DNA from: HyVt-337 sp964428895
GTDB taxonomy: Bacteria; Planctomycetota; Phycisphaerae; SM23-33
Direction: 5' to 3'
NCBI GenBank assembly: GCA_964428895.1
Contig: CAYRZU010000038.1
Span: forward strand, 1 to 31,765
DNA: 31,765 bases
A program made the translations under genes and the position numbers. Position 1 is the first letter of the stretch, and each line of letters begins with the position of its first letter. Shown here piece by piece: positions 23,094 to 31,765 of this stretch. The notes beneath the pieces were generated by a model. It ran no database searches, was not told where the DNA came from, and was given only the letters and a program-made list of their open reading frames with translations.

Positions 23094-24845
23094 TCACTTC
23101 CAAACCACGTCCTTCAGCTTGAACTCCACGTTGGTTTTGCCTCTGAAGCTGTTGAGGATAGGGGTCCCGGCGACGTCGATTTCTTTGACGCCTGCGAGGT
23201 GATCGGCCAGGTCGCCCATGCCGAAACCGACCGCGCGGATGGTCTCAGAGCCTTGGCCTAGCAGGAGGCCTATGGTGTTGCCCTTTTGGCCCATGCGGCG
23301 GGGCTCGGTGACGATGCGACAGCCGCGGAGCGCCACCAGCGGCTGGGGGTTGGCCTGGCCGAAAGGCGCCATCTTGGTGAGGTGCTCGACCACGGGGAAG
23401 CTCAGTGCGGCGATGGTGGTCTCGGCGTCGAGGTGGAGTGTGGGCTGGAGATCGTCGGGGGTGAGATTCGCGTTGGCGTAGTCGACGAAGGCATCGGTGA
23501 AGGCGTCGATGTTGGCCGGGTCGATCTTAAGCCCGCCGGCCATGGCGTGGCCACCGTAGCCGATGAGGTGTTCGTCGCAGGCGGCCAGGGCGTCTCGCAT
23601 ATGCAGGCCCGGCACGCTTCGGCCGCTGCCTTGTCCCACACCTTCGCCGTTGATGGCGATCAGGAGGGCGGGCCGATTGAACCGGTCGACCAGTCGCGAC
23701 GCGACAATGCCGATCACCCCGCCGTGCCAGTCTGGCGAGGCCAGCACGATCGCTTGGTGGCTGTCATCGGCGAGGCCTTGCGACTCGACCATTTCGACCG
23801 CCTGGTTGGTAATGGCGCGTTCGACCTTTTGCCGTTCGGTGTTTTGCTTGGCGAGGTATTCGGCGATTTCGCCGCAGCGGTCGCCGGCTCGGCCGGTCAA
23901 GAGATCGACAGCCAATCGGGCGTGACCCATGCGGCCGGCCGCGTTGAGGCGCGGGGCGAGCACGAAGCCGACGTGATAGGCGTCGAGCTTCTCGCCATCC
24001 AGTCCGGCTGATTGAATCAACGCGCGCAGGCCCACGTGGGCCGAGCGCGGCAGGCCGGTCAGGCCGTGCACCGCGATAATGCGGTTCTCGCCGACCAGGG
24101 GCACGACGTCGGCGATGGTCCCCAGGGCGGCCAGGCAGGTGGCGGTCAGCAGGAACTGCTTCATGATGTCGTCGACGCGGGTGGCCCCGCACAACTCGCG
24201 CGCGACCTGCCAGGCGAGCTTGAAGGCCACGCCCGCCCCGGCCAATTCCGGGAAGGGGTAAGTCCCGGCCGGCACGGCGGGGTGGACGATGGCGGTCGCT
24301 TCCGGTAGGAGTTCGGGCGGGGTGTGGTGGTCGGTGATGATGACGTCGACGCCGGCGGCCTGGGCGGCCGCGACGGGCTCAACGGCGCTGATGCCGCAAT
24401 CGACGGTAACGATCAGCTTGGCGCCGTCGTCGATAAGGGACTGGATCGCGTCTTGATGGACTCCGTAGCCCTCTTCCAGGCGATGGGGCACGTAGGTGTC
24501 AACGTTGGCGTCGCCGAGCTTGAGCACGGAATACAGGATGGCTGCGGCGGTCGTGCCGTCGACGTCGTAGTCGCCGTAGATGATGATCTTCTTGCCGTCG
24601 CGGGCGGCCTGGGCGATGCGTTCGGCCGCTTCGGCGGCGCCGGGGATGTTGGCGGGGTCGTGCAGGTCGGACAGTTGAGGCGTCAGGAATCTCCGGGCGA
24701 CGTCCGGGTCAGTGATGCCGCGATTGGCCAAGAGCTGGGCGACGAGGGGACTGGTGTTGACGGCGCGCGCCAGATCGGCGGCGTCATCGAACGGGGGGGC
24801 CACCGTCCAGGTGCGTGTGGCGGGCTTCCATGCTCGCGCGGCCAT
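23094..24845 (-). CDS. recJ: Single-stranded-DNA-specific exonuclease RecJ
   Basis: RecJ degrades single-stranded DNA 5' to 3' in recombination and mismatch or base-excision repair. The 583-residue protein has the DHH phosphoesterase motifs: Y-G-D-Y-D-V-D-G (90-97), T-V-D-C-G (147-151) and D-H-H (172-174), then G-R-M-G-H-A. The DHHA1 part has G-G-H-A-M-A-G-G, and a C-terminal OB-like segment follows. The length is typical. ATG 24845 has AAGGA about eight bases upstream. It is the last of three leftward genes, but a 98-base gap with a TATAAT suggests its own promoter too. Confidence 0.95.
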   Translation of the reverse strand: MAARAWKPATRTWTVAPPFDDAADLARAVNTSPLVAQLLANRGITDPDVARRFLTPQLSDLHDPANIPGAAEAAERIAQAARDGKKIIIYGDYDVDGTTAAAILYSVLKLGDANVDTYVPHRLEEGYGVHQDAIQSLIDDGAKLIVTVDCGISAVEPVAAAQAAGVDVIITDHHTPPELLPEATAIVHPAVPAGTYPFPELAGAGVAFKLAWQVARELCGATRVDDIMKQFLLTATCLAALGTIADVVPLVGENRIIAVHGLTGLPRSAHVGLRALIQSAGLDGEKLDAYHVGFVLAPRLNAAGRMGHARLAVDLLTGRAGDRCGEIAEYLAKQNTERQKVERAITNQAVEMVESQGLADDSHQAIVLASPDWHGGVIGIVASRLVDRFNRPALLIAINGEGVGQGSGRSVPGLHMRDALAACDEHLIGYGGHAMAGGLKIDPANIDAFTDAFVDYANANLTPDDLQPTLHLDAETTIAALSFPVVEHLTKMAPFGQANPQPLVALRGCRIVTEPRRMGQKGNTIGLLLGQGSETIRAVGFGMGDLADHLAGVKEIDVAGTPILNSFRGKTNVEFKLKDVVWK

Positions 24846-24895
24846 GCTCGGTCCTTCGTTGGGGCTTGGGGCGCCTCATGCGCCAAGCGTGGGCC

Positions 24896-24901
24896 ATTAT
24901 A
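24896..24901 (-). promoter_or_regulatory. Possible -10 box of recJ
   Basis: The minus strand reads TATAAT here, 51 bases before the recJ start. No convincing -35 was found at the expected distance, so this is a partial call. Confidence 0.4.
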
Positions 24902-24943
24902 GTCGAATCGCGGGCGGCCCGCACCGATCGCGGCGTGCGCCGA

Positions 24944-25705
24944 CTACCCGGCCGCTTCTCCGCCGTCGTCGGGCTTCTTGCGCTTGCGGGTGACGTGCTG
25001 CAGGAACGTGCCCGCCACGGTCAGGCCGACCAGGGCAATTGGCGTGACGGGCCCATACAGCGTGGTGGCTGGGTCGGCGCCGCTTTGGAGCTTCATCACC
25101 AGGCCGTAGGCAAACACCAGCATGGCCGCCCCGAACAGGGAGGTGATGAAAATGACGGCCCATCGCTTCAGCAGCAGGGCGAAGATCACGGGCAAGATGC
25201 CGGCGGCGACGAGAATACCGAGGGGGACGTAGTTTTCTTCCTTCCGGACCTCCGCCAGGTAATTCTTGGCGAAGGTGGGCAGTTCCTGGGCCCAATCCAG
25301 GGCCGTGGCGTCCGGGGGCAGGCCGAACCGGGGGATCAGTTCGCTGGGGACTTCGGCGATGTTGTTGGTGACCATCCAGTACAGCACCCCGGCGGCGACG
25401 ATGGTCCCGGCCATCAGCGCCAGTACAAACCGCGCCATCAGGAAGCCCAGGGAGGCCCCGACCAGCACAAACCCCACCGATGCCACCCAGGGAGGCAGGT
25501 TCTGCAGATGGTCGGTGACGAGGGTGGAAATGCCGTAGCCGGCGGCCCCGGCGGCCAGCATGAGCATCCACCGGCTGAGTTTGAGCCCCTTCCACAGCAA
25601 CAGCCCGCCGGTGATCACGCAGATAACGATCACCGCCACGGTCACGTCGGTCGACCAGTCGATGGCGGGCATCTCGGGAATGTGGACGGTGGCCGGTTGG
25701 GTCAT
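24944..25705 (-). CDS. Integral membrane protein of unknown function
   Basis: The 253-residue protein has about seven hydrophobic segments (near residues 20-40, 45-62, 74-92, 93-112, 161-180, 181-203 and 218-236). A soluble loop of about 45 residues lies between the fourth and fifth, and a basic C-terminal tail (K-R-K-K) is probably cytoplasmic. Glycine-rich helices in the first half (G-A-A-G-Y-G, G-A-S-L-G) suggest tight packing. The topology loosely recalls TMEM198/DUF4203-type proteins, but I could not confirm this. The gene begins six bases after the stop of the rhomboid gene, so the two are almost certainly cotranscribed and may work in the same membrane process. Confidence 0.75.
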   Translation of the reverse strand: MTQPATVHIPEMPAIDWSTDVTVAVIVICVITGGLLLWKGLKLSRWMLMLAAGAAGYGISTLVTDHLQNLPPWVASVGFVLVGASLGFLMARFVLALMAGTIVAAGVLYWMVTNNIAEVPSELIPRFGLPPDATALDWAQELPTFAKNYLAEVRKEENYVPLGILVAAGILPVIFALLLKRWAVIFITSLFGAAMLVFAYGLVMKLQSGADPATTLYGPVTPIALVGLTVAGTFLQHVTRKRKKPDDGGEAAG

Positions 25706-25710
25706 GGCGG

Positions 25711-26910
25711 TCAGGGGGTCAGTTTCTTTCGGGCGGCAAGCAGCTCGGCCTGGGCCAAATCCTTGTTGCGTTGGTCGGTCAGTGTTTCGGCGGCGGCGGC
25801 CAGCAACTCGACCGCTCGGGGATAGTCGCTCTGATATCGGTTGTAGATGAGGCCCAGCATCAGCTGGATGTCGGCGATGTGCTCGTAGGAGCTGTAGTGC
25901 TTCAGGAACCGCTCGTAGGCCTCAGCGGCGGCGACATATTGTTCCATGGCCATCAGTTGGTTGGCAATATCCAGCTGCTGCTGTCGGGGCAGCAGGATGT
26001 CGGCATTGATGGCGAGCACCTGGCGGTACAGGTTGGCGGCGGTGGACAGGTCGCCCCGGCTGGCGGCGGAGGCGATGTCGCGGCGGAGCTGCATCTCTTG
26101 GCCGGCGGGGGTATCGGTGCGTTCGGTCACGCTGAGGGTTTTGGCCCGGGCCTGATCGGGCTCGTCGGTGCGGCGCAGGCGGTTGGGGCCGAAGGGGTCG
26201 GGCCCGTCTCCGGCCATCCGCCGATAGCGGCGCCGGCGGAAGTCCTGGCGGATCAGGGCCAGCAGATCATAGCCGTCGCGCGGCAGGAGGCGGCACACCA
26301 GCAGCGCGGCCGCGACGATCAGCCCGAAAAGGTAGCCGCTGCTGTGGGCGACATAGGCCACCCCGCCCAGCTTACTCCCGACGATGTCGTGATAGGACAT
26401 GTAGAAGTTGAAGGCGATTTGAATGCCGATGAAAAGCAGGCTGGAGATTTCGAAGGTGGTGATGAAGTAGAACCACATCAGCAGCGTGACGTGGACGCGC
26501 GGGAACAGCACCAGGTACGCCCCGACCACCGCGGAAATCGCCCCCGAAGCGCCCAGCGCCGGCGCCGGGGTGAGAATCATGTGGCCCAGGCCAGCCACGA
26601 TGCCGCCGCCCAGATAGAACAGCAGGTAGCCCACGTGGCCGAGCCGGTCGTTCAGGGCGTTGCCGAACACCCACAGGAAGACCATGTTGCCGATCAGGTG
26701 GCCCCAACTGCTGTGCAGGAACATGGAGCTGAAGAACTGGTACAGGTGGGGGTCTTCCGGGCGGAGCAGGAACCGCCCGATGTCCACGTGCGACCGGGCC
26801 GACTGGTTGTACATGGTCAGCAGGAACAGCAGCACGTTGGCGCCGACCAGGGCGTAGTTGACCCACGGCCGGATTCGCATTCGATATTCTGTGCGTATGG
26901 GAAAGAGCAT
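25711..26910 (-). CDS. Rhomboid-family intramembrane serine protease with C-terminal TPR region
   Basis: Rhomboids cleave single-pass membrane proteins inside the bilayer. The 399-residue protein has a rhomboid core (about 15-210) with H-L-I-G-N-M (71-76). The catalytic serine is in G-A-S-G-A (S122) and the catalytic histidine in A-H-S-S-G (H189), so the dyad is intact. A basic linker (about 215-265) leads to a soluble helical region (270-399) with TPR-like units, for example A-x-x-x-x-Q-Y-V-A-A-A-E-A-Y-E-R-F-L. The TPR part could bind substrates or partners on the cytoplasmic side. ATG 26910 has no clear ribosome site; ATG 26880 is an alternative start. It is first in a leftward set with a membrane protein and recJ. 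Confidence 0.9.
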   Translation of the reverse strand: MLFPIRTEYRMRIRPWVNYALVGANVLLFLLTMYNQSARSHVDIGRFLLRPEDPHLYQFFSSMFLHSSWGHLIGNMVFLWVFGNALNDRLGHVGYLLFYLGGGIVAGLGHMILTPAPALGASGAISAVVGAYLVLFPRVHVTLLMWFYFITTFEISSLLFIGIQIAFNFYMSYHDIVGSKLGGVAYVAHSSGYLFGLIVAAALLVCRLLPRDGYDLLALIRQDFRRRRYRRMAGDGPDPFGPNRLRRTDEPDQARAKTLSVTERTDTPAGQEMQLRRDIASAASRGDLSTAANLYRQVLAINADILLPRQQQLDIANQLMAMEQYVAAAEAYERFLKHYSSYEHIADIQLMLGLIYNRYQSDYPRAVELLAAAAETLTDQRNKDLAQAELLAARKKLTP

Positions 26911-27028
26911 GTTTGGTTAGTACGTTCGGGGCGCCCGCGGCGTTCGAGGCTTTGGGTAGGGGTCTGGAGGGGCATTCTATGGTCGCACGAGGTCAGCCAC
27001 AACGGCAAAGGCCCCGGCCGGACAGCAC

Positions 27029-27056
27029 TTGCGGGGAATGCGTCTGGGCTTATAGT
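27029..27056 (+). promoter_or_regulatory. Promoter of the TauE/SafE-type exporter gene
   Basis: TTGCGG (27029-27034) and TATAGT (27051-27056) are 16 bases apart, 47 bases before the GTG start. The gap also lies upstream of the divergent rhomboid gene. Confidence 0.55.
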
Positions 27057-27103
27057 GGTGCAGCTCATCCTGGCTGACCCGAGACGCCCCCGGAGGGCCC
27101 GGC

Positions 27104-27955
27104 GTGATTCTGTTCGGCGTTGACATTAGTGAGATAGTACCGGACCTGACGCAGTTCCTTCTGCTGGGCGGGTTGGCGGTGATGGTCCTGTCGATGGCCA
27201 AGGCGGGGTTCGGCGGGTCGGTGGGATTGCTCTCGGTGCCGCTGATGATCTACGCGGTGGGTGGCCAGAAGGCGTCGTTGGCGACGGGCCTGATGCTGCC
27301 GATCCTGATCGCCACCGACTACATGAATATGCTGGCGTGGTGGCGGCGGTGGCGGTGGTCGATCGTGTGGCCGCTGTTGCCGGGGGCGGTCATCGGCGTG
27401 GTGATCGCGTGGGTGGCGTTGGCGCAAATGGGTTTCGGCGGCGAGGTCGTCGGCGAGCAAGCCCAAGCCGATCGGGCGATGGCCAACGCGGTCATGAAGC
27501 TGTCGATCGGGGCGATCTGCCTGGTGTTCGTGGGGATTCGTTCGATTCAGGCACTGCGGGCCAAGCCCCTGGCGTTTCGGCCCGTGCTGTGGCAGAGCAG
27601 CATTGCGGGCATGGTGGCCGGCGGGACCAGCACCGTCGCCCACGCAGCCGGCCCGGTGACGGCCATGTACTTCCTGCCGCAGCAACTGGGCAAGGAGGCG
27701 TATGTGGCCACCACCGTGATGTACTACTGGATCGGCAACCAAATCAAGCTGGCGCCCTACCTGCACCTGGGTCTGATCAATCGCAGCTCGCTGGTGGTGG
27801 GGTTGCTGCTCGTTCCGGCTGTGCCCGTGGGCGTGGTGTTGGGCCGATATCTGGCGGGCAAGGTGTCCGAGCGCGTCTTCAGCAGCATCGTGTACGTGCT
27901 GCTGGCGCTGACGGGTGTGGACATGTGCGTCAAGTCGCTGATGTACCTGCTGTAG
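27104..27955 (+). CDS. TauE/SafE (TSUP) family anion exporter
   Basis: The 283-residue inner-membrane protein has about eight hydrophobic segments. It contains the family-type N-terminal stretch S-M-A-K-A-G-F-G-G-S (29-38) and a second-half repeat with G-M-V-A-G-G-T-S-T-V-A-H-A-A-G-P. TSUP proteins move sulfite, sulfoacetate or related organosulfur anions; the substrate here is unknown. The start is GTG 27104 with GGAGG seven bases upstream. It has its own promoter, and a lipoprotein gene follows after 98 bases with a separate promoter. No sulfur-metabolism genes are adjacent. Confidence 0.88.
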   Translation: MILFGVDISEIVPDLTQFLLLGGLAVMVLSMAKAGFGGSVGLLSVPLMIYAVGGQKASLATGLMLPILIATDYMNMLAWWRRWRWSIVWPLLPGAVIGVVIAWVALAQMGFGGEVVGEQAQADRAMANAVMKLSIGAICLVFVGIRSIQALRAKPLAFRPVLWQSSIAGMVAGGTSTVAHAAGPVTAMYFLPQQLGKEAYVATTVMYYWIGNQIKLAPYLHLGLINRSSLVVGLLLVPAVPVGVVLGRYLAGKVSERVFSSIVYVLLALTGVDMCVKSLMYLL

Positions 27956-27972
27956 TCGGTGCGGGTTTGTGG

Positions 27973-28002
27973 TTGACGCGGCCGGGCCGGGCGGGCTTGA
28001 AT
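27973..28002 (+). promoter_or_regulatory. Possible promoter of the CsgG/LpoB-like lipoprotein gene
   Basis: TTGACG (27973-27978), the best -35 in the window, is 18 bases from TTGAAT (27997-28002), 51 bases before ATG 28054. Confidence 0.45.
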
Positions 28003-28053
28003 AGTCTATCCGATCGCCCTTCTCGTCGGGGCTCGGCAGCAAAGGAGTCGGTA

Positions 28054-29094
28054 ATGCAATCACCTCATTCTCGCACCATCTGTTTCTTGACGGCCATGGT
28101 CCTGGCGGCGGCCTGTCTGGGCGGCTGCACCAAGGAAATGACCGTCTATCAGGTACCCGCGTTCTGGCAGCCGGGGCAGTTCGAGTCGGTGGCGGTCGTG
28201 CCGTTCCGGTCGGAAGTGCCCGGCAACCCCCATGCGGGCAACGCTATTGCCGATAGCTTGGCGACCGCCCTGACGGCCAACGGCACGTACCCGAAGGTTT
28301 ACAATCGGCGCGATCTGGCGGCGCTGCTGACGGAGCAGGATCTGCAGGAGCTCGCCGGCGGCGCCGGCGACAACACCGCTCTTCAGCGCCTGACCGACGT
28401 GCAGGTGATCATCACCGGCACGGTCACGCAGTGCGGCACCAGCACCCGCAGCGAGAACCGACAGGACCCGGTCTACGCCTACACCAACCAGGGAGTGCAG
28501 TATGTGGCCGGCTACAAGCGGTATGTGTTCACGCGGAACGAGGCGGTGGTGGCGGCGACGGCCACCATGATGTCCACCAAGACCGGTGCCCCGATTCACG
28601 CGAGCAGCCCGGCGATTTCGCAGCAGTGGGCCCAGGGCTCGCCCCCCGAGTACAACCAGGCGGCCTGCCTGACCTCGGCCATGAATAACGTGGTCTATGA
28701 CCTGCTGACCGAGTTCGCCATCGTCGCCAAGACCATCGAGGTCGAGGTCGACAAGGCCTTCCGCATCACCACCGGGGAGGTCTATGACGGCCAATGGACA
28801 GACAAGAAAGCCTTCACCACCGCGGATACCGAGATGACGGTCGTGATCGCCCTGCCGTACGAGGCCGACCGCAACAACTTCCGCCTGGCGGTGATCCGCA
28901 AGGGCACGAAGAAGGACCTGTTCGAGCTGCCGTTCACCTGGTCCAGCGGCAACCCGGCCAGCGGGGCGCCGTTCCTGTTCAACCCGCAGGCCATCGCCGC
29001 AGCCGGCGGCGGGCCGGGCACCTACACCCTGAAGTTTTACGCCGGGGAAACCCCGGTGATGGAACGCGATTTCTACATCTCCCAAGCGCCGTAG
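28054..29094 (+). CDS. Lipoprotein with CsgG/LpoB-like domain
   Basis: The 346-residue protein has a lipoprotein signal (hydrophobic residues 9-21, lipobox L-G-G-C ending at C25). After it, S-V-A-V-V-P-F (44-50), an A-D-S-L-A-T-A-L helix, Y-N-R-R-D-L-A-A-L-L and V-I-I-T-G-T-V (116-122) match the CsgG/LpoB/TolB-N-type fold, in which a lipoprotein domain binds partners in the periplasm or forms an export channel. The C-terminal 120 residues look like a beta-sandwich and have no clear family. AAAGGAG precedes ATG 28054. The frame is open far upstream, but that is a shadow of the exporter gene. No curli or penicillin-binding-protein genes are near, so the role is open. Confidence 0.78.
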   Translation: MQSPHSRTICFLTAMVLAAACLGGCTKEMTVYQVPAFWQPGQFESVAVVPFRSEVPGNPHAGNAIADSLATALTANGTYPKVYNRRDLAALLTEQDLQELAGGAGDNTALQRLTDVQVIITGTVTQCGTSTRSENRQDPVYAYTNQGVQYVAGYKRYVFTRNEAVVAATATMMSTKTGAPIHASSPAISQQWAQGSPPEYNQAACLTSAMNNVVYDLLTEFAIVAKTIEVEVDKAFRITTGEVYDGQWTDKKAFTTADTEMTVVIALPYEADRNNFRLAVIRKGTKKDLFELPFTWSSGNPASGAPFLFNPQAIAAAGGGPGTYTLKFYAGETPVMERDFYISQAP

Positions 29095-29119
29095 TCGGCG
29101 CCCGCGACACGCGCATGAG

Positions 29120-29158
29120 AAAAGCGGCTGGGTCGGCTTGACCCGGCCGCTTTTATTG
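29120..29158. terminator. Bidirectional terminator between converging genes
   Basis: AAAAGCGGC (29120-29128) pairs with GCCGCTTTT (29146-29154), and the inner GGGTC/GACCC also pair. T runs exist on both strands, so it can end both the lipoprotein transcript (+) and the transcript of the unknown secreted protein (-). Confidence 0.85.
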
Positions 29159-29168
29159 TGGGCTGCTG

Positions 29169-30113
29169 CTATTCGATCACCAGCCGAACGTCGTGCCAGT
29201 AGGCGAATTCGTAGCTCCAGCCGGTAGGGACGTTCAGCAGTTCCAGTGCGATCGCCTGCCCGGCGTGATCGGACAGGTCGATCTCCACGTCCAGCCATTG
29301 GCCGCCGGTAGACTCCGGCCCGACGAGGATATCCTTGACTACCTGCTTGTCGACTTTCACCAGGAGCTGCCAGTCCCCCACCGGGTGGTCGCTGACACCG
29401 AAAACCAGCTTGATGGACTTGGCCAGGGGCAAGTCCACGCGCCCGGCAAGGCAGGCCGGATCGTTGGGGGCGAAGGGGTGCGTGTAGATGATGCTTTCGC
29501 GCCCGCGGTAGTTGCCGAAGACACTGAGCTTCTCTCCCCGGACCAGGTGAAGGCGCGTGGTCAGGGCGCCGGTGGTCGGGTCGACCGTCATCAGGGGGAT
29601 GGAGGTCGTCCCGTCCTGAGAGATTGCGCCAGCGGCGTTGCTGAACGTACGGTCGATGATACGCTGCTTGGTTTGGCGAAGGGCGTAGGCTTCGTCGATG
29701 TGGCCGGCCTGGGTAGCTAGGACGATTAAATGGTCGATCTGACGAGAGAGCGACTCTCGCTTCGCGGCCAGTTGGGTTTGATAGGCGGCGCCGTCTTCGG
29801 CGATAGCGACGCGGACGCCCGTGGCGATCTCGGCAAGAGCGGCTTCATAGTGGATGGGCCGGGCCGGCTGGGGAGGGGGGGCGGTTTCGCCGCTCATCAG
29901 GAGCTCCCAGGCGCTGCGGATGCGCAAGACGGCCTCTAGGTCGCCTGCAGCGGTGGCCTGGGCAAGGGCGTGACTCAGCGCGGTCAGTAACGTCGCCACC
30001 ATAGGGGGATGGGGCGGCGCCTCGCTGACGCAGGCCGATGTGGGCGATCGGCCGACGCCCACCGTCAAGAAGAGCATCGATAGGACACACAGGATGGGTA
30101 TGGTCTTCGACAT
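29169..30113 (-). CDS. Secreted protein of unknown function
   Basis: The 314-residue protein has an N-terminal signal peptide (hydrophobic about 4-20; cleavage probably before residue 30). A mostly helical region follows (about 38-165), with Arg/Ala/Gln-rich stretches and possibly a coiled coil. The beta-rich C-terminal domain (about 175-314) has W-containing strands such as V-G-D-W-Q-L-L-V-K-V and a final W-H-D-V-R-L-V. That domain resembles carbohydrate-binding jelly-roll (NPCBM-like) modules in shape, but I cannot name the family. The ribosome site AAAGG lies upstream of ATG 30113. No promoter was resolved in the 145 bases after the PPDK terminator. Confidence 0.7.
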   Translation of the reverse strand: MSKTIPILCVLSMLFLTVGVGRSPTSACVSEAPPHPPMVATLLTALSHALAQATAAGDLEAVLRIRSAWELLMSGETAPPPQPARPIHYEAALAEIATGVRVAIAEDGAAYQTQLAAKRESLSRQIDHLIVLATQAGHIDEAYALRQTKQRIIDRTFSNAAGAISQDGTTSIPLMTVDPTTGALTTRLHLVRGEKLSVFGNYRGRESIIYTHPFAPNDPACLAGRVDLPLAKSIKLVFGVSDHPVGDWQLLVKVDKQVVKDILVGPESTGGQWLDVEIDLSDHAGQAIALELLNVPTGWSYEFAYWHDVRLVIE

Positions 30114-30258
30114 AATGTTCCCTTTCGTCTCTTGTGTTGCGGGCGACGCCCTCCGCCCGCGCTTCGGTTAGACGCCCCGGCGGTCGGTCGGTTCCGACTG
30201 TTCTGACAGACAGCCGAGCCCGTCCGTCCCTACGTATTCCCCCAAAGAGCCGATGCGC

Positions 30259-30293
30259 AAAAAAACGAATGCGGCCCGGGTTGGGCCGCATTC
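30259..30293 (-). terminator. Strong Rho-independent terminator of the PPDK gene
   Basis: On the minus strand a perfect 11-base stem (30293-30283 with 30277-30267) with a five-base loop is followed by seven T residues (30265-30259 read as A on the plus strand). A second small hairpin with six-base arms (30306-30311/30315-30320) lies between it and the stop codon. Confidence 0.9.
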
Positions 30294-30322
30294 GGTATCT
30301 CGCCTCCTGGAAGCTCCAGGAA

Positions 30323-31765
<1,443 letters not shown>

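Noticed and set aside
25771..27123. 450-codon open frame on the plus strand opposite the rhomboid gene
   Set aside because: It is antisense to a gene with clear catalytic motifs; its translation is rich in Gly, Val, Gln and His with no recognisable domain, typical of high-GC shadow frames.

Overview
The window is a high-GC bacterial chromosome segment from a planctomycete, most likely class Phycisphaerae. Three things point there: a prepilin-like secreted protein ending in an H-X9-DG motif, a PEP-CTERM protein built from SBBP repeats, and planctomycete-style lipoproteins and TPR proteins among ordinary housekeeping genes. The family calls come from recognising motifs by eye; no database search was possible. 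No tRNA, rRNA, CRISPR array or insertion sequence was seen.

Layout. The left edge (1-723) is an AT-richer scrap of a restriction-modification locus: the end of a DUF4928-like gene, then a Vsr mismatch endonuclease. Next come xylulokinase, the rRNA dimethylase rsmA and a TPR protein, closed by a terminator, and then rpsT with its own promoter and terminator. From 5267 to 10121 lie a lipoprotein hydrolase (-), a TlyA/FtsJ-type methyltransferase without an S4 domain (+), a phosphodiesterase/prepilin-like pair (-) and a PEP-CTERM repeat protein (+).

The core (10262-15665) holds dnaE and then dnaA, followed by a 359-base gap with a perfect DnaA box and many CCAAC pentamers, which is a candidate replication origin. 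To its right are a K+ channel with an RCK domain, trmB (-), a sugar isomerase/epimerase with an unusual upstream repeat region, a zinc-ribbon protein with a five-residue repeat, a Tat-signal Mn-type superoxide dismutase, surE, a Gfo/Idh/MocA oxidoreductase (-) and DAHP synthase. A leftward set of rhomboid-TPR protease, membrane protein and recJ follows. Then come a TauE/SafE-type exporter, a CsgG/LpoB-like lipoprotein, a secreted protein of unknown function (-), and the C-terminal half of pyruvate phosphate dikinase (-) with a long Lys/Ala tail.

How it works together. Most genes are independent housekeeping units arranged divergently or convergently, with short gaps or even shared stop codons, rather than one pathway operon. 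Several promoters share TTGC/TTGG-type -35 boxes, 16-base spacers and TATAAT-like -10 boxes. Two genes (the K+ channel and surE) start 6-8 bases after the -10, so they are probably leaderless.

I did not find a convincing new multigene system. The best leads are the dnaE-dnaA-origin layout, the PPDK tail, the pentad-repeat zinc-ribbon protein and the leaderless promoters.
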